Part shown: piece after piece, positions 1-7,308 of the stretch
Position numbering within the stretch: position 1 is the stretch's first letter
Layout of the letters: every line of letters begins with the position of its first letter
Origin: JADGHX01 sp037200125
Lineage (GTDB): Bacteria; Pseudomonadota; Gammaproteobacteria; Steroidobacterales; Steroidobacteraceae
Length of the DNA: 64,000 nt
Direction of reading: 5' to 3'
NCBI GenBank assembly: GCA_037200125.1
Contig: JBBCGS010000004.1
Coordinates: forward strand, 248,001-312,000
Notes under the pieces: model-generated
Databases searched by the model: none
Seen by the model: only the letters and a program-made list of their open reading frames with translations
What the model was told of the DNA's origin: nothing
Translations under genes and position numbers: made by a program

Positions 1-224
1 CGCGCCCGGAAGGCGGGTATTTCGTCTGGGTGGAACTGTCACGCGGCGTCGATGCGCTCGATCTTCATCGCCTCGCGCTGGAGCAGGGGATCAGCATCGC
101 GCCCGGCCCCATCTTCTCTCCGCGCCGCGAGTTCAGGAATTGCGTGCGACTCAACTACGGCCATCCGTGGACGCCCGAGCTGGACCGTGCCATCGCGCGG
201 CTCGGCCAGCTCGTGCGCCGTTAG
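1..224 (+). CDS. MocR-type GntR regulator / aminotransferase-like protein, C-terminal end (5' partial)
   Basis: The window opens inside this gene. The visible residues read PEGGYFVWVEL, then SIAPGPIFS and VRLNYG, and end in a TAG at 222-224. This is the closing part of the fold-type I (PLP-dependent) aminotransferase domain found in MocR/PdxR transcription factors, where the small subdomain contributes to PLP and effector binding. The DNA-binding half lies outside the window, so a plain aminotransferase cannot be excluded. The next gene is convergent, with its stop 4 bases away, so this gene ends its own transcription unit. Confidence 0.7.
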   Translation, partial: RPEGGYFVWVELSRGVDALDLHRLALEQGISIAPGPIFSPRREFRNCVRLNYGHPWTPELDRAIARLGQLVRR

Positions 225-228
225 TCCA

Positions 229-1485
229 CTAGAGTCCCAGCTCCTTCTCCAGATCCCCGGCGGCTTTGCGGTTGCCGGCCTTGGCGCCGGCCTGTTGTTC
301 CTGCATCGACTTGCGCAGGGCTTCGGCCTGTTTGCGCATCTCGGCGACCTTCGCCGGATCGCTGAACTGCTTCCGCATCGCATCGGCCTGCTGGCGCATC
401 TGATCGATGGACGGCCGCATCTTCTGCATCGCGACCTGTCGCCCGCGCTCGCGGACGGCCTCTGCTTTGGCGTCGGCGCCGGCCACATCGTAGTAGGAGC
501 CCGCAAGCTCGTAGCGGTTCTTCGCATTGGCTTCGTCACCGAGCTTCAATGCCTGCGCACGCACCGCCGTGACTTTCGGCTCCGCGGTCGAGTTGTCCGA
601 AGTCGGGAGGTGGTAGTAGTCCATCGCATCCCGCAGCAGCTGCGGCGCGCCTGAGTATTTCTGCCGCAGCGTTGTCGCACGCTGCTCGGAAATCTGCGCC
701 ACTCTCGCGGTGACGGTGTCGGCGAGCTTCTTGTCCCGCACCGCCACGCTCCACGTTCGCAGGGTTTGGAGAGCGTCGCGCGACGTCTTCATGAAGTCGT
801 CGCGCTTCCACTTCTGGAGGAATGCCTGCCGCGCGCCGATCATGCGCTGGATCGCGTTCGCGTCGGACGGGTCGTCGGGACGCGCCTGCGTCATCTGCAC
901 GTACTCGCGCAGGAAGTCCTCGTTGAAGTTCGCCGCCTCCTTCTGGTAGGCGTGCTCGATGCCCTTGGCCGGCATCGCGTTCACCTCGGCGATGAGCTTC
1001 GGGTCCGGCGTATACGCGCCAGTCGCCTCGAGCGCCGCGGCGTTGTTCTCCGCGAACCAGGCTTCCCTACGGTTGTTGAAGTGCTCGCTGGCGCTCTTGT
1101 ACGCGCCCGGCTCGTCCGCTTTCGGGCGGATCGTCTGCATGAAGACGCGATCCGCCGTGGCGAAGTGGCCGCCCGCTTCATAGAGCTGCACGGCTTTGGC
1201 GAAGTCGCCACGCTTCTCCGCAGCCGCACCGAGCTCGAGTCCGAGCGGCGCGGCGCGCTTCGCGGCGTCCGCTTCATAGGGGTTCGACTTCTCGCAAACG
1301 CTGCCCCCGGCACCGTGGTAGAAGAACAGCGCGTCTTCTTTCTTGCCCTGGCCTTCCGCGGCCTTCGCGTTTTCATACGCGCGCTTCATGTCGCGCACGA
1401 ACGGACCCGGACAATCGGCGAAGGCGCCGCCAGCGAACAGCAGCGCGCCGAGCAGCAGCGCCGCCGATGTGCTCTTGTGATTCAT
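229..1485 (-). CDS. Exported alpha-helical protein of unknown function (418 aa)
   Basis: I do not recognise a family. The ATG at 1485 is chosen because it begins a clean signal peptide (LLLGALLFAGGAFA then DCPGPF), while the open frame upstream runs back into the neighbouring gene. The mature protein is long, charged and helix-rich, with repeated Ala/Lys/Glu segments that resemble degenerate helical-hairpin (TPR/Sel1-like) repeats, and a C-terminal Met/Gln/Lys-rich stretch (about residues 350-418) that looks like coiled coil. Two Cys lie near the mature N-terminus (DCPG, SVCEK). It follows the DUF4412-like gene by 31 bases on the same strand and is probably co-transcribed with it; a periplasmic role is inferred from the signal peptide only. 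Confidence 0.75.
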   Translation of the reverse strand: MNHKSTSAALLLGALLFAGGAFADCPGPFVRDMKRAYENAKAAEGQGKKEDALFFYHGAGGSVCEKSNPYEADAAKRAAPLGLELGAAAEKRGDFAKAVQLYEAGGHFATADRVFMQTIRPKADEPGAYKSASEHFNNRREAWFAENNAAALEATGAYTPDPKLIAEVNAMPAKGIEHAYQKEAANFNEDFLREYVQMTQARPDDPSDANAIQRMIGARQAFLQKWKRDDFMKTSRDALQTLRTWSVAVRDKKLADTVTARVAQISEQRATTLRQKYSGAPQLLRDAMDYYHLPTSDNSTAEPKVTAVRAQALKLGDEANAKNRYELAGSYYDVAGADAKAEAVRERGRQVAMQKMRPSIDQMRQQADAMRKQFSDPAKVAEMRKQAEALRKSMQEQQAGAKAGNRKAAGDLEKELGL

Positions 1486-1516
1486 GGTCGATTTTCCCGT
1501 GGGTGCGCGTGAACGA

Positions 1517-2146
1517 TCAGCGACCGAACGCGCCGCGCGCGGCGCCGCCGAGGCCGGCCATGCCGCCGCCGAACGAAGGCATCGCGTTGTAGCCCGCGGG
1601 GACTTCGAAGAGCGACGCATCCTGCGAGGCGATCTTCAGGTTCTTCAGGGTGACGGTCATGCGGCTCTTGTCGCGGCCGTTCTTCACGACGGTGTCCATC
1701 TTCATCATGATTCCGTCTTTCGTGAACCACATGAAACCGCCGGCGCTGCCGTCCTTCATGATGAGCTTGTACTTGGTGGTGGCCTGGCCTTCGATCGTGT
1801 CGCCGCCGACTTCGGTGATTTCCACCGCGTCCGCCGCCTGGCCGCCGCTCTGCGCCTGCGCTTTCGCGAAATCCATCTGCGAGTACATCTTCTGCGCGGG
1901 CATCAGCATGTAGCCGAGCTGCTTGTCGCGGCGAAGGATCATCACGCTCGTCATGCCGCGCATGCTGGTCTCCGAACGCTCCTTGTCCTTCGCGGCATAC
2001 ACCTTGCCTTCGAAGGTGCCGGCTTCCGTCTCCATGACGCGATCGGCGGAATACTCGACCGTCGGCATTGGCAGGCCCGCGCCCTGCGCGGTGGTGGCGA
2101 AGGCGACGATGCAGAGGGCGGAGGCAAGGGCGAAGCGCGTGAACAT
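1517..2146 (-). CDS. Secreted DUF4412-like protein (209 aa)
   Basis: The N-terminus is a signal peptide (ALCIVAFATTAQG). The mature part contains beta-strand-rich segments such as VYAAKDKERSE, LGYMLMPAQKMYS and TKYKLIMKDG, a pattern of lipid- or polymer-carrying periplasmic proteins of the DUF4412/LolA-like type, in which residues of a concave sheet hold a hydrophobic ligand. A Shine-Dalgarno-like GGGAG sits 8 bases before the ATG. It is the first gene of a two-gene unit with the unknown exported protein downstream. The exact family is inferred from the general pattern; its ligand is unknown. Confidence 0.7.
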   Translation of the reverse strand: MFTRFALASALCIVAFATTAQGAGLPMPTVEYSADRVMETEAGTFEGKVYAAKDKERSETSMRGMTSVMILRRDKQLGYMLMPAQKMYSQMDFAKAQAQSGGQAADAVEITEVGGDTIEGQATTKYKLIMKDGSAGGFMWFTKDGIMMKMDTVVKNGRDKSRMTVTLKNLKIASQDASLFEVPAGYNAMPSFGGGMAGLGGAARGAFGR

Positions 2147-2189
2147 CTGAATTTCTCCCGCAATGAGTTTTGAGTCAGTGGCTCCGCGA

Positions 2190-2235
2190 GTCGGGCGCCC
2201 TGATCCGCACGGGGGCAGGGCGGCCGGCGCCCGAC
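2190..2235. repeat. Perfect 10-bp inverted repeat in a divergent promoter region
   Basis: GTCGGGCGCC at 2190-2199 is matched exactly by GGCGCCCGAC at 2226-2235 with a 26-base GC-rich spacer. It lies between two divergent genes (starts at 2146 on - and 2280 on +), so it is not a 3' terminator for either. It could be an operator, an attenuator in the leader of the + strand gene, or chance in GC-rich DNA. Confidence 0.5.
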
Positions 2236-2279
2236 CGGGGCCTTAGGGTGATTAGCGGGAAGCGCCCTAGAATCAGCTC

Positions 2280-2885
2280 ATGACATCGACAGCAAAGCCG
2301 CATGCGCCGTCCTGCGACCGCAACCAGCAGCCCATCCTCGACGTGCTGAAGGGCTGCTTTTCCGATCGGAAACAGGTGCTTGAGGTAGGGAGCGGCACGG
2401 GCCAGCACGCCGTCTTCTTCGCCGCCGCCATGCCCTGGCTCACATGGCAGACGGCCGACATGAAGGAGAGCCTGCCTGGAATCCGTCTGTGGCTCGACGA
2501 GGCGGCCCTGCCGAACCTGCCGCCGCCGCTCGAACTCCAAGCGGCCGGCCCCTGGCCCAAGGGCCCCTACGACGCGGTGTTCTCGTCCAACACGCTGCAC
2601 ATCATGGGATGGCCTGAGGTGCGGAAACTCTTCGCCGCACTCGATGGCGTGATGGCGCAGGACGCCGTGCTCGCGGTCTACGGCCCATTCAACTACGGCG
2701 GCAAGTTCACCAGCGCCAGCAACGCCGAGTTCGACGTGTGGCTGAAGCGGCGCTCAGCGGCGAGCGGCATCCGGGATTTTGAAGCGGTGAATGCGCTGGC
2801 CGAGTCGATCGGCTTGAAGCTGCTCGCCGACCACGCGATGCCAGCGAACAATCGAACGCTGGTGTGGAAGCGCAGCGCACGCTGA
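2280..2885 (+). CDS. DUF938 family SAM-dependent methyltransferase
   Basis: A 201-residue class I methyltransferase of the DUF938 type. The SAM-binding motif I is VLEVGSGTGQHAVFFA at about residues 36-51. The family hallmark SNTLHIMGW lies mid-protein, followed by LAVYGPFNYGGKFTS and a conserved C-terminal MPANNRTLVW. Length and motif order match full-length family members, which are cytoplasmic; the substrate is not known. It has no close operon partner: the upstream gene diverges and the downstream DUF1684 gene converges across a short tandem-repeat tract. Confidence 0.88.
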   Translation: MTSTAKPHAPSCDRNQQPILDVLKGCFSDRKQVLEVGSGTGQHAVFFAAAMPWLTWQTADMKESLPGIRLWLDEAALPNLPPPLELQAAGPWPKGPYDAVFSSNTLHIMGWPEVRKLFAALDGVMAQDAVLAVYGPFNYGGKFTSASNAEFDVWLKRRSAASGIRDFEAVNALAESIGLKLLADHAMPANNRTLVWKRSAR

Positions 2886-2932
2886 CGGCGCGTGCGCGAA
2901 ATCTGCGGCACAGGGCGCGAAGTAATAGCGAA

Positions 2933-3024
2933 CTGCCGGGCGGCGCGGGCTGCCGAGCGGCGCGGGGCTGCCGGGTGGCGCGGGGGCTTGCCGAGTGGTG
3001 GAGGGCCGCCGGGTAAGCGGAGGG
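2933..3024. repeat. Degenerate 17-19 bp tandem repeat, five units
   Basis: Five head-to-tail units start at 2933, 2950, 2968, 2987 and 3006, with an approximate unit CTGCCGGGCGGCGCGGG; alternate units carry CCGAG in place of CCGGG. The array fills most of the space between two convergent genes and stops at the stop codon of the - strand gene. Unit drift increases to the right. No hairpin with a T-tract is present, so a terminator role is not evident. Confidence 0.65.
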
Positions 3025-3957
3025 CTAGGGTTCGTGCCCCGCGTAAGTCTTCTCACCCGCTTCAACCCGCACGGACATCAGCTTGTTCTGCGGCGGCGGT
3101 AGCGGGCACGTCGCGAACGTGTTGAAGGCGCATGGCGGGTTGTACGCCTTGTTGAAGTTCAGTCGCACGACCGCGTCCTTCGATGGCAGCGACACGTACA
3201 TGAAACGGCCCGCGCCATAGGTTTCCTTCCCGCTCGTGCCGTCCGCGAACATGATGAAGAACTCCTTGTCCGCCGGATCTTCGAGGAGGGCGTCGAGCCG
3301 GTATTCCCTGCCCTCGTGCGTGAAGACGAGCGCACCCGGCGCATCCATATCTTCCTGCATCCCGAGGATGTTGATGATCGGAACCTTCTTGCGCGGGTTG
3401 TACGGCTCGAAGCGTGCATCGACAACCCAGCTGTCGTCGACCGGGAAATACTCCAGTGACGTGAAGTTCTTGCGGTGAGGATTCGCGCTGTCGCGCACGC
3501 GCACGCCGAGTTTCCCGACACGCTCGATGAGATAGAACGTGAGCGAACCGCTCTTCAGCATCGTGGGGTCGCTGGTGAGGTCCGACGCCAGCTCGATGGC
3601 GCTCACCGGTTTGCCATCGTGCGTGACATTCGCGCCTTTACGCGCGACGAAGCGCACCTTCCGGCCTTCCACCACGAAGGACCCCGCGCGCTCCGCGAGC
3701 GACGGGTTGTCGAGCACCAGCGTATTGGATTTCGCGCGCCCGAACGTGTTCTGGCCCGCCTCGAGCCAATAGAGACCGGTAAGCGTGAGCCATCCGGTCT
3801 CGCTCGTGAGCGACGCGAGACGCCGCGCTTTCCACTGCTCGACGTTCTGCCGTTCCTGCGCAAGCTCGGCGCCGCCCAGGGCGGCGGCCGAAGCAAGCGA
3901 GGCGACGCACAGCGCGGTCGCTGCACCCGTGATCCAGACTGTCTTGAAGAAGCTCAT
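3025..3957 (-). CDS. Exported DUF1684 family protein
   Basis: About 310 residues beginning with a signal peptide (ALCVASLASAAALGG). The family signatures are LTGLYWLEAGQNTFG near the mature N-terminus and the C-terminal YNPPCAFNTFATCPLPPP, which holds the two conserved Cys. DUF1684 proteins adopt two linked beta domains and have no assigned reaction. The ATG at 3957 is preferred over a GTG at 3966 because it lies 8 bases after a GAG; either start keeps the signal peptide. The gene is monocistronic on its strand as far as can be seen, 34 bases downstream of the phospholipase D gene and possibly co-transcribed with it. Confidence 0.88.
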   Translation of the reverse strand: MSFFKTVWITGAATALCVASLASAAALGGAELAQERQNVEQWKARRLASLTSETGWLTLTGLYWLEAGQNTFGRAKSNTLVLDNPSLAERAGSFVVEGRKVRFVARKGANVTHDGKPVSAIELASDLTSDPTMLKSGSLTFYLIERVGKLGVRVRDSANPHRKNFTSLEYFPVDDSWVVDARFEPYNPRKKVPIINILGMQEDMDAPGALVFTHEGREYRLDALLEDPADKEFFIMFADGTSGKETYGAGRFMYVSLPSKDAVVRLNFNKAYNPPCAFNTFATCPLPPPQNKLMSVRVEAGEKTYAGHEP

Positions 3958-3991
3958 AACTTTCACTCGACGCAGGAGATCGGACTTTCCG

Positions 3992-5494
3992 TTACGTGCG
4001 CGCCTGAGGCTGCGGCGGAGCGGGGCGCACGCGTGTAGCGGGCAGACCTTGCGAGCGCCGTTCCCGTCGCAGTGTGAACGCGCGGATCAGCAACACTAGC
4101 CCCACCCAGACGAGCAAGACGGCCAGCGGCACGACTATCGCAAGCGGCCAGAGCACGCCCAGCACCGCAATGGCGAGCAAAACAATGCCGGATGACGCCA
4201 CGAGCCGCGAGTCCGTGCGGGCCAGCACCCGCTGCTCCGAGAGCGCGGCGGTCACTGTTCGCCCGATACGCAACGCGCCTGCGGCCGCCCGCGATGCGCT
4301 TCCGCCAGGCCGGAGCACGCCGACGGGTTCGCGCGCGGTCGACTCCCGCTCGGATTGCCGGCGCCTGCGCGGTTCGAGCACAATCTCCGCGGCATTCTCG
4401 AGATCCTCGAGATACAGGTCTTCCATTTGCGTGGCGAACGCCTCGTTCTCGATGACGCAGTCGAGCTCGTAATTGCCGATCCAGCTCGCCACGTTGAGAT
4501 TGCTCGAGCCGACGCGCGCCCAGCGACCGTCCGCGACGGCGGTCTTCGCGTGAAGCATCGGGCCCTTCCACTCGAAGACGCGAATGCCGGCTTCGAGTAG
4601 CGGCCGGAACCCCGCCTGCGACAGCGGACGCAGAACCGGAATGTCGCTCGCGCCCGGCACGAGCAGGCGGACATCGACGCCATCTTTTGCCGCCGCGCGC
4701 AGGGCCTGCACGTACGGCGCAACGCCGGCGAAGTAAGCGTCTGTCAGCCAGAGCGTGCGTCGCGCGGCTGCGGCGATGAGCTGGTCGAGTCTGAAGATGC
4801 CGGTGGTGCCTGGCTCATTGGCGACGATTCGCAGCGACACGTCGCCCGCTTCGGGCAGCGCTTCGCGCGCAACGAGCTCGTGCGGTTCGAGCGGCTGGCC
4901 GATCGCATCCCACACGTGTGCGAAGGCGCGCTCGATGTCGCACAGCGCGGGCCCACGCACTTCGACGCCGGTGTCACGCCAGGGAGCGATGCCACGCTTC
5001 TCGTCGCCCACCCACATGTCGCCGACACAGAGACCAGTGACGAAGCCGATGCGGCTGTCCACCGCGAGCACCTTGCGATGGTCGCGGTGGAGCACGTCCA
5101 CCGGGCTCGTGAACCTGAGCGGGTTGAACGTGCGCACTTCGACGCCCGCATCCGTGAGAATGCGCCAGAAGCGACGGGACGCCTTGCCCATCGAGCCAAG
5201 CCAGTCGTGCACGAGGTATACGCGAACGCCAGCGCGGGCGCGTTCCGCCAGCGCGGCCGCGAACTCGCGACCGATGCGGTCATCGCAGATGAAGTAGTTC
5301 TCGAAGTAGATTTTCTCGCGCGCCGAGTGAATCGCCTCGAGCCACGCCGGATAGTTCTCCGCCGCGTTCTTCAGCAGCCGCACGCCATTGCCGCTGACGA
5401 GCGGCGCGCCGGCGGCGCGCGTGAATGCGCGATCGAGCAACGCGCTCTCACGCAGGTACGCGTAGGCCGGGCCGGATGTCTCGCTCATCGCCAC
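3992..5494 (-). CDS. Phospholipase D-like protein, cardiolipin synthase type
   Basis: A 500-residue protein with two HKD motifs typical of cardiolipin synthases: HRKVLAVD in the first half and HAKTAVAD in the second. Each half also carries the usual Ser-Ser-Asn/Gly segment (VGSSNLN after the second motif). The ClsB/ClsC-like architecture is extended at the C-terminus by an Arg-rich linker and two membrane segments (GIVLLAIAVLGVLWPLA and VPLAVLLVWVGLVLL), which would anchor the enzyme in the inner membrane. The GTG at 5494 is preferred because AAGGTGG precedes it by 6 bases; an ATG two codons later is possible. The reaction (condensing phosphatidyl groups to cardiolipin) is family knowledge, not shown here. 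Confidence 0.88.
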   Translation of the reverse strand: MAMSETSGPAYAYLRESALLDRAFTRAAGAPLVSGNGVRLLKNAAENYPAWLEAIHSAREKIYFENYFICDDRIGREFAAALAERARAGVRVYLVHDWLGSMGKASRRFWRILTDAGVEVRTFNPLRFTSPVDVLHRDHRKVLAVDSRIGFVTGLCVGDMWVGDEKRGIAPWRDTGVEVRGPALCDIERAFAHVWDAIGQPLEPHELVAREALPEAGDVSLRIVANEPGTTGIFRLDQLIAAAARRTLWLTDAYFAGVAPYVQALRAAAKDGVDVRLLVPGASDIPVLRPLSQAGFRPLLEAGIRVFEWKGPMLHAKTAVADGRWARVGSSNLNVASWIGNYELDCVIENEAFATQMEDLYLEDLENAAEIVLEPRRRRQSERESTAREPVGVLRPGGSASRAAAGALRIGRTVTAALSEQRVLARTDSRLVASSGIVLLAIAVLGVLWPLAIVVPLAVLLVWVGLVLLIRAFTLRRERRSQGLPATRVRPAPPQPQART

Positions 5495-5632
5495 GGTGAA
5501 CCACCTTCTTGCACGCGGGCGAGTCTACACGGACAAGAAGACCGTCCTGTTTTCGTGACAGCGGCGGCCCGGTGGTCAATACGGCGTCATGCCGTTAGCA
5601 TGCCCGCACAAAAGGTGGAGGGAATCGCTGAC

Positions 5633-5857
5633 ATGAAGATCCATGCCCGCTTCGATTCACTGGTTCCGGTCGCCGCGCTCGCGGCCTTGGCGCTGAGCCT
5701 CAGCGCGTGTAACAAGCCGCCGGAAACCCCGACTCCGACGCCCGAGCCCAAGGCGGCTCAGACGGAAGTCTCGCAGTCAGACTCCGGAACGACGACGACT
5801 TTCGCTCCGCCGGCACCGGAGCCGAAGCAGGAAACCGCGCCTACCGCAGCTCAATGA
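5633..5857 (+). CDS. Small Pro/Thr-rich lipoprotein (74 aa)
   Basis: A short lipoprotein with a basic start, a hydrophobic core and the lipobox LSAC at residues 23-26. The mature part is almost entirely Pro, Thr, Glu and Gln (TPTPTPEPK, PAPEPKQETAP), so it is probably an unstructured tether in the periplasm. AGGTGGAGG lies about 10 bases upstream of the ATG, a strong ribosome-binding site. Its 3' end overlaps the convergent anti-sigma gene by 17 bases. No function is assigned. Confidence 0.75.
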   Translation: MKIHARFDSLVPVAALAALALSLSACNKPPETPTPTPEPKAAQTEVSQSDSGTTTTFAPPAPEPKQETAPTAAQ

Positions 5858-6530
5858 CGAAACGCTCGGCCGGTGCGGCGGATTCGCCGCGCTCCGAGGA
5901 CAGTTCGACCGTGTATTGCCCCGGCTGAATCCGTTCACTGTCCAGCCACGCGGCCACGAGCCCGTCCGATCCCGGCATGAGCCCCGCCACTTCCGCCACC
6001 GGTTTCGGCTTTCCCTCAACCGGATGACGTTCGAGCACGAGGCGGTAAGGCCCAGCCGCCGCGCCCCCCGCCGGAAGCACCTGCAGTTCGACCGCGCTAT
6101 GCGCGGCGGGTAGCGGAATCTCGAGCGGCACCTGCTCGGCACTACGCACCCGGACCAGCATGTATTTGCCCCCAAGAGGCAGCGTGGCCTTGCCGTTCTC
6201 GAGCAGCGCTTCGATCGTGCCAGCGGCAACGGGGGCTGAACTCCCGGCGCCGTACCAGGTCCAGGTTCCGAGCGCGGCCCCTGCGACGGCCGCGGCAACG
6301 CTGAGCGGGAGGGCCCAACGCCAGCGGCGGGCTTTCATAAGCGCGTCCAGCTGCTGCCGATCCCGCAGGGTTGCAAGCCCTTCCTTCAGGCGCAGGGTGT
6401 ACTCGATCTCCCGCACCGCGCTTGGATGTTCGGTGTAATACGCTTCGAACGCTTCGGCTTCCGCGGGCGAAAGCTGGTCGGCGAGATATCTCGCGACGAT
6501 GTGCTCGGCTTCGATCTGCTTACTATCCAT
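5841..6530 (-). CDS. Single-pass membrane protein, predicted anti-sigma factor
   Basis: The cytoplasmic N-terminus (VARYLADQLSPAEAEAFEAY) matches the anti-sigma helical domain pattern 'ARYLxGxLxxxExxAFE', but no zinc-binding His/Cys triad is present. One membrane segment follows at about residues 70-90 (LPLSVAAAVAGAALGTW), and the remaining 135 residues form a beta-rich extracytoplasmic domain ending AERFVIELR. It lies 12 bases downstream of the ECF sigma gene in the same direction, the standard order for a sigma/anti-sigma pair. The role (sequestering the sigma factor until an envelope signal) is inferred from fold pattern and position. The other side of the promoter region carries the CHAT-domain gene. 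Confidence 0.75.
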   Translation of the reverse strand: MDSKQIEAEHIVARYLADQLSPAEAEAFEAYYTEHPSAVREIEYTLRLKEGLATLRDRQQLDALMKARRWRWALPLSVAAAVAGAALGTWTWYGAGSSAPVAAGTIEALLENGKATLPLGGKYMLVRVRSAEQVPLEIPLPAAHSAVELQVLPAGGAAAGPYRLVLERHPVEGKPKPVAEVAGLMPGSDGLVAAWLDSERIQPGQYTVELSSERGESAAPAERFVIELR

Positions 6531-6542
6531 GGCCTCAAGCCC

Positions 6543-7169
6543 CTAACAGAACAGCGCCAGTCCGATGGCAAGAAAATCCGACTTGCCGTAACCACGGCGC
6601 TCCAGCAGCTCCCGGAGCCTCCCGCGTGCGCGGAAGATCACCCGGTTGAACTGCAGGTCGGTGAGCGCCAGCGACCGGCAAAGGGCGCCCCTATCTTCTT
6701 CCTGTAAGTAGAACCGGATTAACACCTCCCTATCCCGGGGACTGGACATTTCCTTCAGCAGTTGTGCGACTACCGTACCCCAGCGGCCGCCTTCGACGGC
6801 CCGCGCGGGGCGGTTCTCGCTCTCGGTGTCGACCAGCTCGGTCAGAGCCTCTGGGCCCGAGACGGCGGATTTGTCCTTGCGACGGTGATTACGGAGGTGG
6901 TTGAGGGCCACGCGGTAGACGTAGCCGTCGAGCTGCCCACGATGTTCGATCTCGCCAGCTTCGAGTTTCTGCAGGGCCGTGACGATAGCGTCCTGAAGCA
7001 GGTCCGCCGCGAGCTCGGCATCGCGAGTCACGCGCGTGAGTTGCGCCTTGAGACCGGACATGTCCCTGAGGAGCACCTCCTGGCCCGCTCCTTCCTGCCC
7101 GGAGCGTGAATTGGTTAGGGGTCCGTCACGCTCGACCAAGTCAGTTGAACCTGCTCCCTGCCCACGCAT
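6543..7169 (-). CDS. ECF-type RNA polymerase sigma factor
   Basis: Region 2 is visible as LAADLLQDAIVTALQKL with YVYRVALNHLRNHRR, and region 4 as SPRDREVLIRFYLQEED followed by LQFNRVIFRARGRLRELL, the helix-turn-helix that reads the -35 element. Length (208 aa from the ATG at 7169, 172 aa from the ATG at 7061) fits ECF sigma factors; the later start has a purine-rich stretch just before it, so the true start is uncertain. It is followed by the predicted anti-sigma gene and diverges from the TPR-CHAT gene across about 140 bases, so the CHAT operon is the obvious target promoter. That link is inference. Confidence 0.88.
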   Translation of the reverse strand: MRGQGAGSTDLVERDGPLTNSRSGQEGAGQEVLLRDMSGLKAQLTRVTRDAELAADLLQDAIVTALQKLEAGEIEHRGQLDGYVYRVALNHLRNHRRKDKSAVSGPEALTELVDTESENRPARAVEGGRWGTVVAQLLKEMSSPRDREVLIRFYLQEEDRGALCRSLALTDLQFNRVIFRARGRLRELLERRGYGKSDFLAIGLALFC

Positions 7170-7308
7170 CGAGGGCGCGATGAGTATACGGGGCTCGCGG
7201 TCACCGCTCTATTGCGACTGTTAAATGGAGCGCTCGAACAGCGTGGCTATAATTCGCGTTCGCCGCGTGTGGGTTTCCATCGTCAACCAGAGGGCTCGGT
7301 CAGGAAGC

